DNA from: Leucobacter chromiireducens subsp. solipictus
GTDB taxonomy: Bacteria > Actinomycetota > Actinomycetes > Actinomycetales > Microbacteriaceae
NCBI RefSeq assembly: GCF_016758195.1
Contig: NZ_QYAC01000003.1
Location: forward strand, 248,001 to 312,000
DNA length: 64,000 nucleotides
Direction: 5' to 3'
The position numbers and the translations under genes are program-made. The notes beneath the pieces were generated by a model that did no database searches, was not told the DNA's origin, and worked only from the letters and a program-made list of their open reading frames with translations. The first letter of the stretch is position 1. Each line of letters starts with the position of its first letter. Shown piece after piece: positions 62,530-64,000 of the stretch.

Positions 62530-63711
62530 ATGCCAGTCTTGGTATATCTTCTTGCGCTCGCAGTTTTTGCGCAGGGAACTTCGGAGTTCATGCTCGCCGG
62601 GTTGCTCCCGGCGATGTCTCGTGAACTCAACGTCTCACTCGGAACGACGGGCCTCCTGACCTCAGGATTCGCAGTGGGAATGGTCGTGGGTGCGCCCACG
62701 ATGGCACTGCTCGTGCGGGCTCTCCCCGCGAAGTCTGCGTTGCTCGGGTTTCTGGCCGTGTTCGTGGCCGCACACGTGATCGGAGCCCTCGCGCCAGGCT
62801 TTGGCCTGCTGCTCCTCAGCCGAGTCATCGCCGCGGTGGCGAACGCGGGATTCGTCGCCGTCGCGATGTCTGTGATCCCGCGGATTGTGCCTCCACAGCG
62901 GCGGGCTCGTGCGCTCGCGGTGATGCTGGGCGGGACCACGCTTGCCCTGATCGCGGGGGTACCGCTGGGCGCGTGGGCGGGGAACCTGTGGGGCTGGCGG
63001 GCAGTCCTGTGGGGCGTTGCCGCGATCTGCCTCCCGGCGCTCGGCGCGCTCAGCTGGCTGGGACGCACGCGGGACCCGCGGCCGCAGGGGGCCACGCCAT
63101 CCCTGCGTCGCGAATTGGCGGCGCTCGGCTCGCCCGAGTTACGACGGATGATTGTGCTCGCGGTGCTGGCAAACGCTGCGGTGTTCTGTTCCTTCACGTA
63201 CCTCGCGGTCGTGGCGGGACGCGCGGCCGGGATCTCCGCAGCACTGATTCCGCTGCTGCTCGCCGGATTTGGGGTGGGTGCGCTGGGCGGAGTGACGCTG
63301 ACGGGCCGATTCGCCGATAAGCATTGGTCGGGGATCTTGAGCGTCGGCTCGATCGTCGCGATTGTGGGGTGGGTCAGTCTTGCGGTGTGGTCGCAGCACG
63401 CGCCCGTGGTATGGGTGGTGAGCGGCGTCATGGGAATGGTGTCGTTTCTTGTCGGCAGTACGCTGATATCCCGGGTGCTCGCCGGCGCCAGCGCTGCACC
63501 GACGCTGGGCGGGGCGTTCTCGACCGCCGCGCTCAACCTGGGGGCCGTAATCGGCCCGATCTTGGGAGGCGTCGCGCTGAGCTTGCTCGGCCCACCGGGG
63601 CCGCTCTGGGCGAGCGCCGTGTGTATGATCGGGGCGGCCGTACTCTGGTGCCGCTCGCCCAAGGATCGGGCAGCACCATCGACCCCCGAGAAAGGGACGC
63701 ACGATGACTGA
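62530..63711 (+). CDS. Cmx/CmrA-type MFS drug efflux transporter
   Basis: 393 aa, twelve predicted membrane helices. The N-terminus LLALAVFAQGTSEFMLAGLL followed by LTSGFAVGMVVGAPTMALL closely resembles the Cmx/CmrA chloramphenicol exporters of Corynebacterium and Rhodococcus (from memory). Chloramphenicol or a similar drug is the likely substrate, but the family also has other substrates. GGAAAG lies 8 nt before the ATG. Upstream are a leaderless short ORF and a structured leader. Its end overlaps the next gene by 8 nt. Confidence 0.85.
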   Translation: MPVLVYLLALAVFAQGTSEFMLAGLLPAMSRELNVSLGTTGLLTSGFAVGMVVGAPTMALLVRALPAKSALLGFLAVFVAAHVIGALAPGFGLLLLSRVIAAVANAGFVAVAMSVIPRIVPPQRRARALAVMLGGTTLALIAGVPLGAWAGNLWGWRAVLWGVAAICLPALGALSWLGRTRDPRPQGATPSLRRELAALGSPELRRMIVLAVLANAAVFCSFTYLAVVAGRAAGISAALIPLLLAGFGVGALGGVTLTGRFADKHWSGILSVGSIVAIVGWVSLAVWSQHAPVVWVVSGVMGMVSFLVGSTLISRVLAGASAAPTLGGAFSTAALNLGAVIGPILGGVALSLLGPPGPLWASAVCMIGAAVLWCRSPKDRAAPSTPEKGTHDD

Positions 63712-64000
63712 CTCCACCGCCGACACCGCCCCCGCAGTGGATCCGGACGCCCTGCCACCGTGCCCGGCGTGCGCGAGCGAGTACGCCTACGAATCCGGGG
63801 CGCTGCTCGTGTGCCCCATGTGCGGTCACGAGTGGGTCGCGGGCGGCGCTGCGGACGCGGAACACGAAGCCGAGGACGATCAGATCCGCGACGCGGTGGG
63901 CAATACCCTCACGGACGGCGACACGGTGACGCTCGTGAAAACCGTGAAGGTGTCGGGTGCGGGTGGTGGCAGCATCAAGGTCGGCACCAAGGTGACCGGG
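63704..64000 (+). CDS. YjdM/PhnA-like zinc-ribbon protein, 3' end outside the window
   Basis: The first 99 codons are visible. After a short acidic N-terminus comes a zinc ribbon CPACASEYAYESGALLVCPM-CGHEW (four Cys), then the PhnA C-terminal beta domain begins (DGDTVTLVKTVKVSGAGG, KVGTKVTG). The old name alkylphosphonate protein PhnA is historical; the family role is not settled. GAGAAAGGG precedes the ATG. It overlaps the efflux gene by 8 nt, so both are likely one unit. Confidence 0.9.
   Translation, partial: MTDSTADTAPAVDPDALPPCPACASEYAYESGALLVCPMCGHEWVAGGAADAEHEAEDDQIRDAVGNTLTDGDTVTLVKTVKVSGAGGGSIKVGTKVTG

Overview
The window reads as chromosome of a high-GC actinobacterium. The most likely family is Microbacteriaceae, and Leucobacter would fit. 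This placement is inferred from GC-rich codon use, the gene order DUF3180 / PH-domain / DUF2520 / lysS at the end of a folate locus, a DUF6264 protein, an ArgA of the short mycobacterial type, and class C and class E type cell-wall sorting signals. It is not proven, because no rRNA, tRNA or other marker RNA was recognised. Coding density is very high, with many 1-8 nt overlaps. About seventeen start codons sit 6-8 nt behind a TANNNT hexamer, so leaderless transcription looks like the main way single genes are started here.

Layout. 1-5.2 kb: end of a folate-type operon, two PH-domain membrane proteins, a DUF2520 oxidoreductase-like protein and lysS. 5.3-11.8 kb: cardiolipin synthase, a histidine phosphatase, clpC with a ClgR-like box, argA and a membrane-anchored protein. 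11.8-18.1 kb (minus): a peptide-type ABC importer whose last, translationally coupled gene is a cytosolic C39-like cysteine peptidase. Facing it (18.4-20.6 kb) are a PatB/MalY-type PLP enzyme and a LysR regulator; together these suggest import and breakdown of a peptide-like compound. 20.6-24.7 kb: a PucR regulator divergent from a class III CoA-transferase and glutaryl-CoA dehydrogenase (glutarate catabolism). 24.8-31.6 kb: a sortase-assembled pilus island (large LPxTG protein, SpaA-type major pilin, class C sortase, CPBP membrane protease). 31.6-36.3 kb: BMP lipoprotein, PIN-PhoH protein, GntR repressor and CynX-type MFS. 36.4-40.2 kb: a giant wall-anchored fusion of a phosphodiester glycosidase and a metallophosphoesterase.

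40.2-47.1 kb: xseB-DUF4245-carbonic anhydrase-fumC operon, a membrane protein, xseA and ispH. 47.1-49.7 kb: a two-component system next to a VanY-type D,D-carboxypeptidase lipoprotein. 49.7-56.5 kb: DUF6264 protein, fbaA divergent from glpX, rmuC, a DUF222-HNH endonuclease and a DEDD exonuclease. 56.6-60.5 kb: ychF, an AraC-VOC pair, a DUF4259 protein with a hyperacidic tail, and small genes. 60.5-64 kb: a MerR/TipAS regulator and a DUF2268 metalloprotease behind a promoter with the 19-bp spacer typical of MerR control, then a Cmx-type drug efflux gene preceded by a leaderless 15-codon ORF, then the start of a YjdM/PhnA-like gene.

The best candidates for new biology are the C39-coupled importer with its PatB neighbour, the glycosidase-phosphoesterase fusion, the pilus island with its unusual tip protein and internal hairpins, the MerR-controlled leaderless protease operon, and the leader ORF in front of the efflux gene.
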